A stretch of DNA of 64,000 nucleotides from NCBI GenBank assembly GCA_010356995.1, contig ML996693.1, positions 1,197,897-1,261,896 on the forward strand. The letters run 5' to 3'. A model generated the notes under the pieces. It saw nothing but the letters and a program-made list of their open reading frames with translations, was not told the DNA's origin and ran no database searches. The position numbers were made by a program, and so were the translations under genes. The stretch comes from Trichodelitschia bisporula (taxonomy: Eukaryota > Ascomycota > Dothideomycetes > Phaeotrichales > Phaeotrichaceae). Shown here piece after piece: positions 55,285 to 64,000 of the stretch. Every line of letters starts with the position of its first letter. Position 1 is the first letter of the stretch.

Positions 55285-57050
55285 ATGTCCGACGCTGACC
55301 GCATCAAGCGCCCCGAGGCGGAGCATCATGAAGCACCCGAAGAAAAGACGCTCACGGCCGTGCGGACCCACTACACGCCATCAACCGAGGAAGAGAATGC
55401 ATTGGACCGGTCGATCAATCTGAAGACTGATATCTGTGTAGTTGTCATCCTTGCGATTGACTTCTTGTGGCAGGGCATCGCCAAGAGCAACATCGGGTCG
55501 GCGGGGACGAGCAGTGAGTTGAAGAAACTTGTTGACTACACACGATGCTGACTCCACAGCCATGGTCAAGGATGCGCACCTCCGTGAAGACGACATCCCG
55601 AGCTCGCTGACCTGGTGGTCGGCGACGTACGTTCCGCTGCAACCGTTTTCCACCATGGTCGGCCGCAAGGTCGGGCCAAAGAACTGGATTATCATCATGA
55701 TGGTAGTCTGGGGCGCACTATCGGTCGCCCACGCCGGCATTCGCAATCGCGGCACGCTGATCGCCCTACGGTTGTTGCTCGGGGCCGCAGAGTCGGGCTT
55801 CACGCCGACGTCTTTCTACTACATGTCGACGCTATACCCAAAAGAGTACCTTGGCTTCAGGACCGGCATGTTTACGGGCATGTACTCGGTGGCTGCGGCC
55901 TTCTCGGGGCTCATCGCGTTCGGCACGCTGCAGATTGACTCGTCGCGGCTGCATGGGTGGCAGGTGCTCTTTGTGCTCGAGGGCAGCCTAACGATAGTCT
56001 TCGCGGTGGTGTCGTTCCTGATGCTGCCGCGAAACACTTCGACCGCATGGTATCTGTCGCAGCGCGAGCGCGAGCACGCCGCCCGGCGCATGCATCTTGA
56101 CGTGGGGACGGAAGAGGCGGGCAGTCACAGCTCGACCTCACTGACAATGGGCAACATTGTGGATGCGGTTAAGGACTGGAAGAAGTTGCTGATCGTGGTG
56201 TGCAACATCTTTGTGGTGCTTCCGGTGACGGCCTTTACAACTTTTTTGCCGCTGATTGTGCAAGGTGGGTCGTGCCGGAGTGAATGAAAGGCAGCCTAAA
56301 CTGACCAGGCAGGGATGGGGTACAAGGGAGTCCGGGCAAACCTGATGAGCGTGCCACCCTTTGCCGTGTAGGTTTCTTCCAGGCCGAGCTGCAGACGCTG
56401 ACCATCAGGGGCTTTGTCGGACTGCTGATCCTGGTGTACCTGAGCGACCGTACGCGCGACCGGTCACTGTTCATCATCATCGGAGAGACCATTGGCATGA
56501 TTGGCCTGGCCGTGATGTACGCTACAAAGAACCCGCGACTGCGATACGGCTTCACGCACGTCTGTCTGGTGGGTTGTGCGGAGCTGGTGGAGGGAACCCG
56601 CTGACCTTGCAGTGTGGAGCGTTCGCCGGCGGTCCGCTCGTGGCGACCTGGATTGCGGACAACACACCAGACGCAGTGAGTATTGCCCCATGTTCTGTCA
56701 GTCTTTAACGTTACAGGCAACACGCAGCGTTTTGCTCGGGATCAACGGGTGGTCGAATTTGGCGGGGATCATTGCCGGCCAATTGTTCAAGGCCAAGTAC
56801 AAGCCAGCATGTGAGTTGCTCTTAGATCCACATCGGTGCTGGTTCTGACTGCGGAGACACGTTTCCTCTCCGGACGGTCATGATATTGGTGGCGGTGGAC
56901 GTAGTCGGCTTCATCGCCCTGCGGCTGTTGTATATGTACACCAACCGCAAGCGCAAAGCGCTCAGAGAGCAATTGAGTGCAGAAGAAGTCGAGCAACGGG
57001 ATCGCGAACAGCGCGGCAATCACAAGTTGACGTTTGTGTACGGGTATTGA
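55285..57050 (+). CDS. MFS transporter of the Dal5 (anion:cation symporter) family
   Basis: Dal5-type permeases take up organic anions such as allantoate, ureidosuccinate, vitamins or small peptides; the substrate here is unknown. Seven exons join in phase: 55285-55513, 55560-56264, 56313-56367, 56409-56568, 56613-56675, 56717-56810 and 56857-57050, giving 499 residues. Six introns are 41-48 bp long. Helix 1 is VVILAIDFLWQGIAKSNIG. TWWSATYVPLQPFSTMVGRK, LLLGAAESGFTPTSFYYMS and FFGL-like, then TWIADNTPDAATRSVLLGIN mark the family. The C-terminus reads RKRKALREQLSAEEVEQRDR, the usual cytosolic tail of this group. ATG 55267, six codons upstream in frame, is an alternative start. It is followed 89 bp later on the same strand by an EthD gene. 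Confidence 0.9.
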
Positions 57051-57139
57051 AGGCGGGGTCAGGTAAAGGTCTCGGAGATCATGATCCGCATGTTTATAAA
57101 GCGCGGCTGTCCGACTTGCAAGCTGCTCGTCGAGAACTA

Positions 57140-57693
57140 ATGGAGTCCCACACATTCAACTTTGAGCACCTGAAGCCCGGCAAAGGCTCTAACGAGCAGC
57201 CGTACCTGCGGCTCCTGATGTTCTTCCACAAGCTGCCCCACATCACCGAGGAACAGTTTCATGAGTGGTGGAAGACGGTCCACGCCGACCTGACGGTGTC
57301 AGCGAAGGACTTTGGCGTCTACATTCAGCGCTACGTGCAGGTATGTTCCGTACTACAGGGACACCGCTGACAGCCAGTTTCATTCGACCTCCGCACACAA
57401 GGAGATGGTCCGCCCGCTGGGGTACGAGATACTTAGCTTCGATGCTTGCGGGGAGATGCACGCTCGCAAGATGGAGGACTGGGTCAACTTTTCGAAAAGC
57501 CAGCACTTTGTCAAGGCGCTGATGGGTATGTGCTCGACCTGCACGAGGCGTGGCTGACCCGGCAGACGATGCGCCCAACTTCATGCAGCTGCCGATTCAC
57601 ATCATGGCGGGGTACGATAACCTCATTTTTGGCTCCAAGATTGAGGCTTCGGGCTCAGACGGCATTCTGCCGGGCAATCCGCGTTTGAATTAG
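57140..57693 (+). CDS. EthD-domain protein
   Basis: EthD proteins are small dimeric alpha+beta-barrel proteins found beside degradative or biosynthetic genes; some act as dehydratases or cyclases of aromatic compounds. The exons are 57140-57340, 57378-57525 and 57566-57693, giving 158 residues. The introns are only 37 and 40 bp. YLRLLMFFHKLPHITEEQFH and EWWKTVHADL form the first half-barrel, the position of the conserved His being in HEWWKTVH. GEMHARKMEDWVNFSKS and DAPNFMQLPIHIMAGYDNL complete the domain. The gene lies 89 bp after a Dal5-type transporter and its stop codon abuts that of the short-chain dehydrogenase gene on the other strand. Function is inferred from family and neighbours only. 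Confidence 0.85.
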
Positions 57694-58515
57694 TTACATC
57701 CAGCCACCGTCGATATTGACGACGGCGCCGGTCATAAATGAAGACTTTTCGCTCAGCAGGAACTCAATGAGATCTGCCACCTCGTGTGGCTTGCCCATGC
57801 GTCTCAGCGCCAGCGCGTTCAAGAAGTCCATGTCAGGGGTGGCGTCCCGAATGCTGTCTGACTGTTGCATCATGGGCGTGTCAACGGGGCCACTGAAATG
57901 TTAGCAAGGCAGGAGGAGAGGAAATGGAAGAGTAGCGGAGGATTCACTTACGGCGCGACGATATTTAGCCGAATGCCCTTTAGACCCAGTTCCTTCGCTG
58001 TACATCGCGAGAGGCCAATCACGCCGTGCTTGGATGCGCAATACGCACCGTTCATTGGGAAGCCCCGAGTCCCGCTGATGGATGTGACGACGACGATGGC
58101 GGCACCGGATTTGAGGTGCGGAATCTGCGTGCGCAGGCTATTCATCATCCCCGTGAGGTTGACGCCGATGACGAAGTTCCAGTCTTCAGTCGTGATGTCC
58201 TCGGTGGCCTTGCGCAACACGTCGCGCCCAATCACGGCCGCAAGATTAACCGCCCCGTCGAGGCGGCCAAAGGCGGCGATGGAGTCGGCGATCCATGCTG
58301 CGACTTGGGCTTCATCACGCACGCCTGTGACGCAGGTGAGGGCGGTTACGCCAGCGGCTTCAATCTCGGCCTTGAGGGAATCGAGCGCGGCAGCCTTGAA
58401 CGTCGGCGACGGAGGCGATTGTCCCTTACGAAGAGAGTAACAGGGCGACCTCGCGGCCCATGCCGGACGCGCCGCCGGTGATGGCGATGACCTTGGACGT
58501 TGTGCTGGATTTGAC
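57694..58515 (-). pseudogene. Short-chain dehydrogenase/reductase with a broken N-terminus
   Basis: The SDR body is clear: NLAAVIGRDVL, the catalytic Ser in VVVTSISGTRGFP, YCASKHG with Tyr and Lys, and RLNIVAPGPVDTPM across a 59 bp intron (57893-57951), ending VNIDGGWM. The cofactor loop VIAITGGASGMGREVALLL also exists, but in a different frame starting at 58515. That frame reaches TAA at 58428-58426 and would need a one-base change near 58396 to join the body. It has no usable ATG at its start, while ATG 58517 lies in the body frame and skips the cofactor loop. The TAA could come from CAA by one C-to-T change. I read this as a recently broken gene or a sequence error. No splice signal repairs it. 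Confidence 0.7.
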
Positions 58516-59795
58516 ATCAGGCTGACGCTCAGTCCGCAGGCATGTATGTGCCGTCGGAAATGTTCTCCCGTCGGACTAGAGGTTCCGTCATGGCCTGCAT
58601 CTCAAGCGATGCTCGTCAGGATACTTTTTTTGAGTGAACGGAATCTGTCAACTGGAATGGAGCTTGTGGATATTCTCGAGTGTTGCTCCACGGCTTCGTT
58701 GTGCTAGGTGCTGGCAATGCAGAACAAGGCTGAAGCTACAGCCGCGCGGCTGCTTACCACCTGAGCTGACTCCCGGGAAATGAGCCTTTGACCCGATCGA
58801 GCTTGAGTCCGAGATCGTACATAATGCGGTTTCAAATGTTCAAATCGACCCCGCACTTCGTTACCCCGCAGCCCCACATTCAGCCCACTAAATCGGACAT
58901 GACTCGCGCGAGCTTCCCGCCACGCACTGACCCTGTGGGTGGGTGGCGGGGGACTTTGTTTTCCGGCTGAAGGCTGAAAATGACTGGCTGGCGAATTTTG
59001 GAACCGCACCGCCGTTTGACTTTCCGTTTCTACCTTCCCTCGGGGCGTTTGCCTGTCTTACCATCGCGTGGCCGGCGGTATCAGTCGGCGGTGATCGTCA
59101 GCCGTCCAGGCGGGCCAAACTTTCCACCCAAGAACGCCAGGAGGGTATGCGGAGTGCATTAATGCGAATTAGCGCCGGGATTCTGACTTCGAAAGTTTCA
59201 CCGTTTCCGCGGCGATTCGCCGGTGGAATTCGCGCATGTAATAATGCTGAATGCTGCCCTGAAGATATCATGATAGTGGCTGCGCTTGCGGGCATCGCGC
59301 TGGCAGCGCGCACGATGGCTTCACCGATCCAGCCGTAAGTCACATTTGGGCCAGACGGTGCACCTGGCCGCGTTCGTTAGACTCTGCTCAATGCGGACTG
59401 TCGAGTGATAACCTCCGCGCCGGCTGCAGTGGCTTACCGAATCAGTGATCGGAGCGGGCCGGACCCCACTCGCCCCCCACGACGTGTCGGCCGCCTTTTG
59501 CTGCAAGCGCCTGCTGTCAAGTCTCGGCAGTCTCGGCACAACAGTCAGGCGGCTGCTATTCCGTGATCCAGACTGTCCGTCCGACATTGTGGCTCCCTTG
59601 GCTGTTGCCCTGCGTTCATGGCGGAGCGAATGTTTCGTGATCTTGGTTTGATTCGGCAGGGGCTTATCAGCCGACTCACGTGGTGGCGTTCGGGTGCTCC
59701 GGAAGCGGGGAAGATGGGCATCTGCACGACACGACAACTCAACACGAGGAAAATCTTCGCGCTGCCATTACGGATGTACCAAGTTCACACATTAA
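58516..59795. other. Intergenic, 1.3 kb
   Basis: This lies between the damaged SDR gene and the purine permease gene, both on the minus strand. Open stretches exist on both strands (for example 58943-59338) but none has family features. No clear repeat is seen. Confidence 0.5.
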
Positions 59796-61640
59796 CTAAG
59801 CCTGCTTCATGCTGTCCACCACCACCGGCTGTTTCGACATGGCGGGCCGATCCTCCGGAATCTCGATTTTCTCCGCGCCCGGCGGCGGCGAGTCGCTGCT
59901 CGAGCGGCCCACCTCCTGGCCGTGAGATTCTGGGTACGCGCGCCAGAAATCCTTCTTGCCAGAAATGGCGCGCTGCAGCCAGGGCGGGAGGAAACCGCCG
60001 GGGATGCGCCATGTCCAGGGATCTTTGAACTCCTTGTTGGCGGGCACTAACCGGCCCCCAGATGCAAGCTCGACCAGCCACACGGTCGTGTTGATGACCA
60101 TGTAGGAAACGATACCGCCGATGAGGCCGTATGCGATGGAGTAGGTGAAGGGCATGATGGCAATGGTGATGAAGGCGGGGATGGCGTCACCGAGGTATTT
60201 CCAGTTGATGTCTTTGGCGGCCTTGGCCATGAGCGCGCCGACCTGTGACTGTTAGCAGTGAATATTGGAGCTGGCAGGACAAACTCACGATGACTAAGAC
60301 CGGGCCCGTCGCCCACGGCGGGATTGACGCAAAAATGGGGGCGAAGAAAATGGCGATGAAGAAGCACAGGCCCGAGAATATGGATGTTAGGCCAGTCTTG
60401 CCGCCCTCTGAGATACCGGCACCGGACTCAATGTAAGCGGTGACTGGCGGTGTGCCCAACAGACTGCCAATCGAGATACCAAGCGCGTCAACCGTGTATG
60501 CGATGGCACTGTTTTCGAAGTCCTGCGTGCGCTCGTCGATGGCGCCTGCGAACCGCGCCATGGAGTACAGCGTACCGGTCGCGTCGAGGATGTCGACGTA
60601 CAGGAACGTGATGAAGGCGAGGCCAAACTGCGCACCGTAGCCGGACACGTCCCACTTTTGCACGTTGAGCGTCTTCTCGATCGGGTGGAACGTCACGACC
60701 TTCTTGAAGAAGTTGAACATGTTGTCGCCGAGCTCTGTGTGTGGGAAGTAAGTCACCGGCGTCGGCCGCGGCCACGAGATGATAGACACGAGCAAGATGC
60801 CGATGATGATGGCGCCCTTGACGCGGAACATCTGCATGATCACGACGAGGATGCCACTCAGGAAGATGCCGATCCACAGTGTCGGGTCGCGCATCTTGTA
60901 CGCTGACTTGCAGAGTCCGTCCTCACCGAGGTACTGATCGCCGCGCGGACAGCCCGCAAGCTCAACCGGCGTGTTGACCGCGCCCTGAATGAGCCCGATG
61001 CCGGCGGAATACGTCAGGCCGATGATGGTGAGGTACAGGCCGATGCCGACGCCCGTCGCAAGCTTGATGCTTTTGGGGATCGCGCGCGCAAGCCACTGCC
61101 GCATGCCGATGAGTGTGAGCCCGACGAAGACGAAGCCCTCGACGAAGACTGCCGTGAGCGCCACCTCGTACGGGACGAGGCCGCTGCCGTGAAAGCCAAC
61201 GACAGTGAAGGTGAAGTACGCGTTGAGACCCATGCCTGGTGCGAGCGCAATCGGCATATTGGCGAAGAGGCCCATGCAGAAGGTCGTCAGCGCCGAGATG
61301 GCCGCCGTAGCCGTGACGAGATCGCGGTTGATGCCTTGCAAGCAGATGAGGTATTCGGTGTCGGTGACGCAGAGATCGTCGCGCGTGCACTTGCACGTGC
61401 CGCCGGACTGCGAAACAATGGTCGCATTGACGGAGATGATGTATGCCACTGCGCATTTTAGCGATGCAAGAGAGAGGGCGGACAACACCTACTGGCAAAG
61501 AACGTTGCCAATCCCGCACGCATCTCGGTGAAAAAGTACGAGCCCTTGCGCTCCTTGGGATGGCCGGAGCCATCAAGGCGGAAGTAGTGCCCCACGGAGC
61601 TCTTCGCAACGCGCTCGTTGAATCGGTGCACCCACGTCAT
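59796..61640 (-). CDS. azgA: AzgA-type purine permease (adenine/guanine/hypoxanthine)
   Basis: AzgA transporters are proton symporters for adenine, guanine and hypoxanthine in the plasma membrane. The exons are 61640-61493, 61448-60289 and 60242-59796 with introns of 44 and 46 bp, giving 584 residues. The N-terminal RFNERVAKSSVGHYF and the following RKGSYFFTEMRAGLATFFAM match the family. Helical segments then include VSQSGGTCKCTRDDLC with a Cys-rich loop, ANMPIALAPGMGLNAYFTF, YVDILDATGTLYSMARFAG and the signature GTPPVTAYIESGAGISEGGK with TGLTS. The C-terminal tail is long and charged (EKIEIPEDRPAMSKQ). The Cys-rich loop after helix 1 is typical of the filamentous-fungal branch. It ends a group with a second transporter, EthD and SDR genes. 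Confidence 0.94.
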
Positions 61641-63020
61641 GTTTGGTGATTGATGTGAGGTTGAATGTGGGCGCACCCGTGCACTTATGTCACTCAAGAT
61701 GGTCGTATACGGCCGCGGGCGCCCGGGCTATCACGCTGGCCAAGTGATAACGCCGTCCAGCCTCGCGCAAGTCGACGAGTCAGGCCGCAGAGGCGTTGCT
61801 TTTGCGACGTGAGTGGCCTCGGCGTGCAGTCGGACGGCTCCGGTCGACCGGGCTAGGCAGGTAGCGCTTGATCGCGGGAGGCTCGGCGGGGGTGACCTCG
61901 TGGGCTCTCGGTGAGGTAAAGGGATTGCGCAGCTTGTTGGAGCGGAAGAGGGATGAAGGATTGGTAAATCGTTTGCGTGAGGATTGGCAATGTGCGGAAT
62001 CGGAGGTGGGCTAGTGTTGGTGGGGCGCGGGAAGAGAGGAGGAAACGGGTGAATGGTGAAGGACAAGCGGAGAACTCGAATGCTGTTTTTGTTTCCCATT
62101 GGTTGCTAGCCGACTACTAGCACCATGATTGGCCATCCAAGGGTTGAGGATGTTATCTGTCATGGTGTTGGTGTTGATGTCGTCGGGATGAAACAGGTCC
62201 AACACCATGCAACACCAACAACACGCCGTATCCTACAACACCCCGCACCACAACGCAGTATCAGAGTTCAGCGGCATCGTTCAGCAAGATAGCACAGTAT
62301 ACATAGAGCATGGACACTCACATTGTTGCAATGGCCTTGCGTCATCTCCCAACTCCGGCGGTGGCCGACGGCTCGTGGGCGGACGTAAAGCTGCCCTTCC
62401 TTTGCGCAAGGATGCGGGAATCGGATGCGCAATACGATGCTTGCACTGAGGCGTTTGAGCGCTCAGTAACATTTGAACTGGCTGGCGCATTGATGCCGTA
62501 CAGGAAATCCTCCTTTGCTGGCGGCGGCGATCTGGCGACCCCAGGATCGTTCATACCCGCCGTGCCCGCGTGCCTGCATGTCTGTGCGGACGTTCAGTCA
62601 CACGCTTTGGCCAGTACGCCCCACTTCACCCAAAATTCGGCCGCCTTCGGCATATCCAAACGGTGGGGCGTATGAGAATACAACATTTCCCCTTGAGAGG
62701 GTGTGCCTCTGCTGTTTTACCAACGCAGTCCTATATCTCCAGCTTCTCAACCTCACATCCGATTAATCACTCGCGCGTTGTCAGGGCGAGCTTCTCGCTT
62801 CCCCTTCCATCCCCTTACGCAGTACAGGCGAGCCGTGTCAATATTACGGTACGTACACCAGCTTCGCGCCCCGTTTCCACGATCGTGATGTCCGTTGCGC
62901 GTTGCAGGTATCGATAAGGTTACGCCCTTTGCGCCCCCGGAGGTAGGTACGAAGATCTAAATTCGTGTTCTAAATTTACGTGACTCAGCATAGTCACCAG
63001 CTTCCTCTCGCCTCCGTTGT
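61641..63020. other. Intergenic, upstream of the purine permease
   Basis: I see no supportable gene. A TGATAAC (GATA-type core) at 61746-61752 lies about 110 bp before the permease start codon and could be read by a nitrogen regulator; this is a single match and weak evidence. Short frames such as 62207-62449 have no family features. Confidence 0.45.
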
Positions 63021-63023
63021 CCA

Positions 63024-63200
63024 GTTACCCAAAACTCAGCCAGCTGCCCGGCACCCAGTTACCCGGTATATAGCTAGTTACCCGGCATTTAGATAGTTAC
63101 CCGGCACTCAAGAAGTTACCCGGTATTCCAAAGGTTACCCGGCATTAATGGAGTTACCCGACGTTGGGGAAGTTACCCCGGAGGAATTTACCCAACATTA
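63024..63200 (+). repeat. 19-bp tandem minisatellite, about nine units
   Basis: Units start with GTTACCC at 63024, 63058, 63077, 63096, 63115, 63134, 63153 and 63172, with a diverged unit at 63043 and a shortened last unit near 63187. The period from 63058 to 63172 is exactly 19. The consensus is GTTACCCGG(C/T)ATT followed by variable bases. It is not the TTAGGG telomere unit. Confidence 0.85.
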
Positions 63201-63521
63201 GGGTAAGTGGCCGGTATTCGGTTGTCGTGGGAGACCAATGCCGGGCCTTAACCTTATTGGCTCCCGCGACCTTCCCCCGCGGCTGCTGTCACGTCACCCC
63301 AGCCTTCCCGCACCCCGCTGTGCCTTAGGCAGACGGCAGCGCGATCTGCTCAAGAGTCTGGCGGCTCGCTCTTCAGATAGATCTTTGTGGAAGTAACTTG
63401 TTTATGCCTGCACCATACCCATCGTGACTTCCACACTTTTGCACGCCCCGGACACGTTACTTCCACTAACCGCCTGTGGTTGGAACCCGGAAAGTCCCCC
63501 ACGGTCAGTCTAAACATGCCT
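63201..63521. other. Intergenic with a short inverted repeat
   Basis: GTGGAAGTAAC at 63387-63397 and its exact reverse complement at 63456-63466 form 11 bp arms 58 bp apart. No gene is seen. Confidence 0.6.
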
Positions 63522-63739
63522 TCTTCCCTCGGCGGGTCCCAGGACCGTCGTCTTCAGTGACCTTTTCCGAGTCGCTGCCGCAGGCGATGGTCTGACCCCA
63601 ACGCCGAACCAGTGACAGTGTCACTGCCTTGCCTTCCTCGGCGGGTCCTATGACCGTCGCCTTCAGTGACGTTTTCCGAGTCGCTGCCGCAGGCGATGGT
63701 CTGACCCCAACGCCGAACCAGTGACAGTGTCACTGCCTG
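63522..63739. repeat. 109-bp tandem duplication
   Basis: Copies 63522-63630 and 63631-63739 are nearly identical, with the second half of each unit matching base for base. Each unit ends with the palindrome CAGTGACA-G-TGTCACTG. No protein family is seen in it. Confidence 0.9.
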
Positions 63740-64000
63740 CCTCTCATTCGGATGGCTCTTGACGAGCCAACTACCCAGAGCTTTTAATAATGAATACATA
63801 CGATATCTGGCCTGTATTGGATTAGTATCACTTACAGGCTACTCGGTAATACATACTTGATACTATCATGATATATCAACAATCCGTGTCACATGATTCA
63901 TCACGTGAGCTCTGCGGAGCACCTTTACCCTCACCATCATCACCAGCTACGAAGATGCTCGAGATCAGGCCTGTACGCTGCCAGCTAACCATACACTCAG
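63740..64000. other. AT-rich right end of the window
   Basis: These 261 bp hold no gene. Composition becomes clearly AT-richer (for example around 63780-63890), with the short palindromic block TATCATGATA near 63862. It may be the edge of a repeat-rich or transposon-derived region. Confidence 0.4.

Noticed and set aside
54687-55307. 206-codon open frame on the minus strand
   Set aside because: It overlaps the start of the Dal5-type transporter and contains no family features.
63024-63200. Telomere or subtelomere repeat
   Set aside because: The unit is 19 bp with a GTTACCCGG core, not TTAGGG; being at the window edge does not show a chromosome end.
1-64000. Secondary-metabolite cluster, CRISPR array, rRNA genes or autonomous transposon
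   Set aside because: No polyketide synthase, peptide synthetase or terpene cyclase, no spaced direct repeats, no rRNA sequence, and no transposase or reverse transcriptase motif was found on either strand.

Overview
The window is nuclear DNA from a filamentous ascomycete (Pezizomycotina; Dothideomycetes is my best guess, from the overall feel of the proteins and not from any search). The evidence is high GC, many introns of only about 37 to 67 bp with GT(A/G)NGT donors, CTAAC/CTGAC-like branch points and YAG acceptors, plus fungal-specific families: Pkc1 with HR1-C2-C1-C1-kinase order, Zn2Cys6 regulators, an AzgA purine permease and a Dal5-type transporter. I see no bacterial, organellar, rRNA, tRNA or CRISPR feature.

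Layout. 1-6062: divergent PRP5 (running off the left edge) and ERB1, for splicing and 60S ribosome assembly. 7820-14452: a secreted Ser/Thr-rich protein, a CorA-like membrane protein with micro-exons, a GNAT acetyltransferase and a secreted GH17 glucanase. 14918-21314: mitochondrial P5C dehydrogenase and PKC1, both on the minus strand. 21315-27202: a 5.9 kb gene-poor stretch with a coding relic, a foldback repeat and a very long ATG-free leader for a Zn2Cys6 regulator (27203-29915). 32214-40354: sugar transporter, aldo-keto reductase, METTL4-like MT-A70 methyltransferase and a mitochondrial CoA-type carrier. 41028-51851: a second Zn2Cys6 regulator, NPR3 (GATOR1) with an overlapping uORF, SGT2, TMA20/MCT-1 and a glutathione transferase. 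52361-53626: a broken, unrecognised gene with a 26-base G run. 55285-61640: two transporters around an EthD protein and a damaged short-chain dehydrogenase. 61641-64000: gene-free and repeat-rich.

Most genes are housekeeping or nutrient-sensing, such as splicing, ribosome assembly, cell-wall integrity (PKC1, GH17), TORC1 control (NPR3) and tail-anchored protein targeting (SGT2). The 55-62 kb group looks like a small uptake and catabolism neighbourhood. Gene models were assembled by hand by joining reading frames at splice signals and checking phase. All family names come from recognised motifs, not database searches.

The most interesting signals are a 1.6 kb leader with no ATG upstream of the first regulator, three intergenic foldback hairpins, a TAATG uORF/start overlap on NPR3, a repeated switch from C-rich to G-rich coding strand within genes, and the mixture of intact and broken genes at 52-58 kb.
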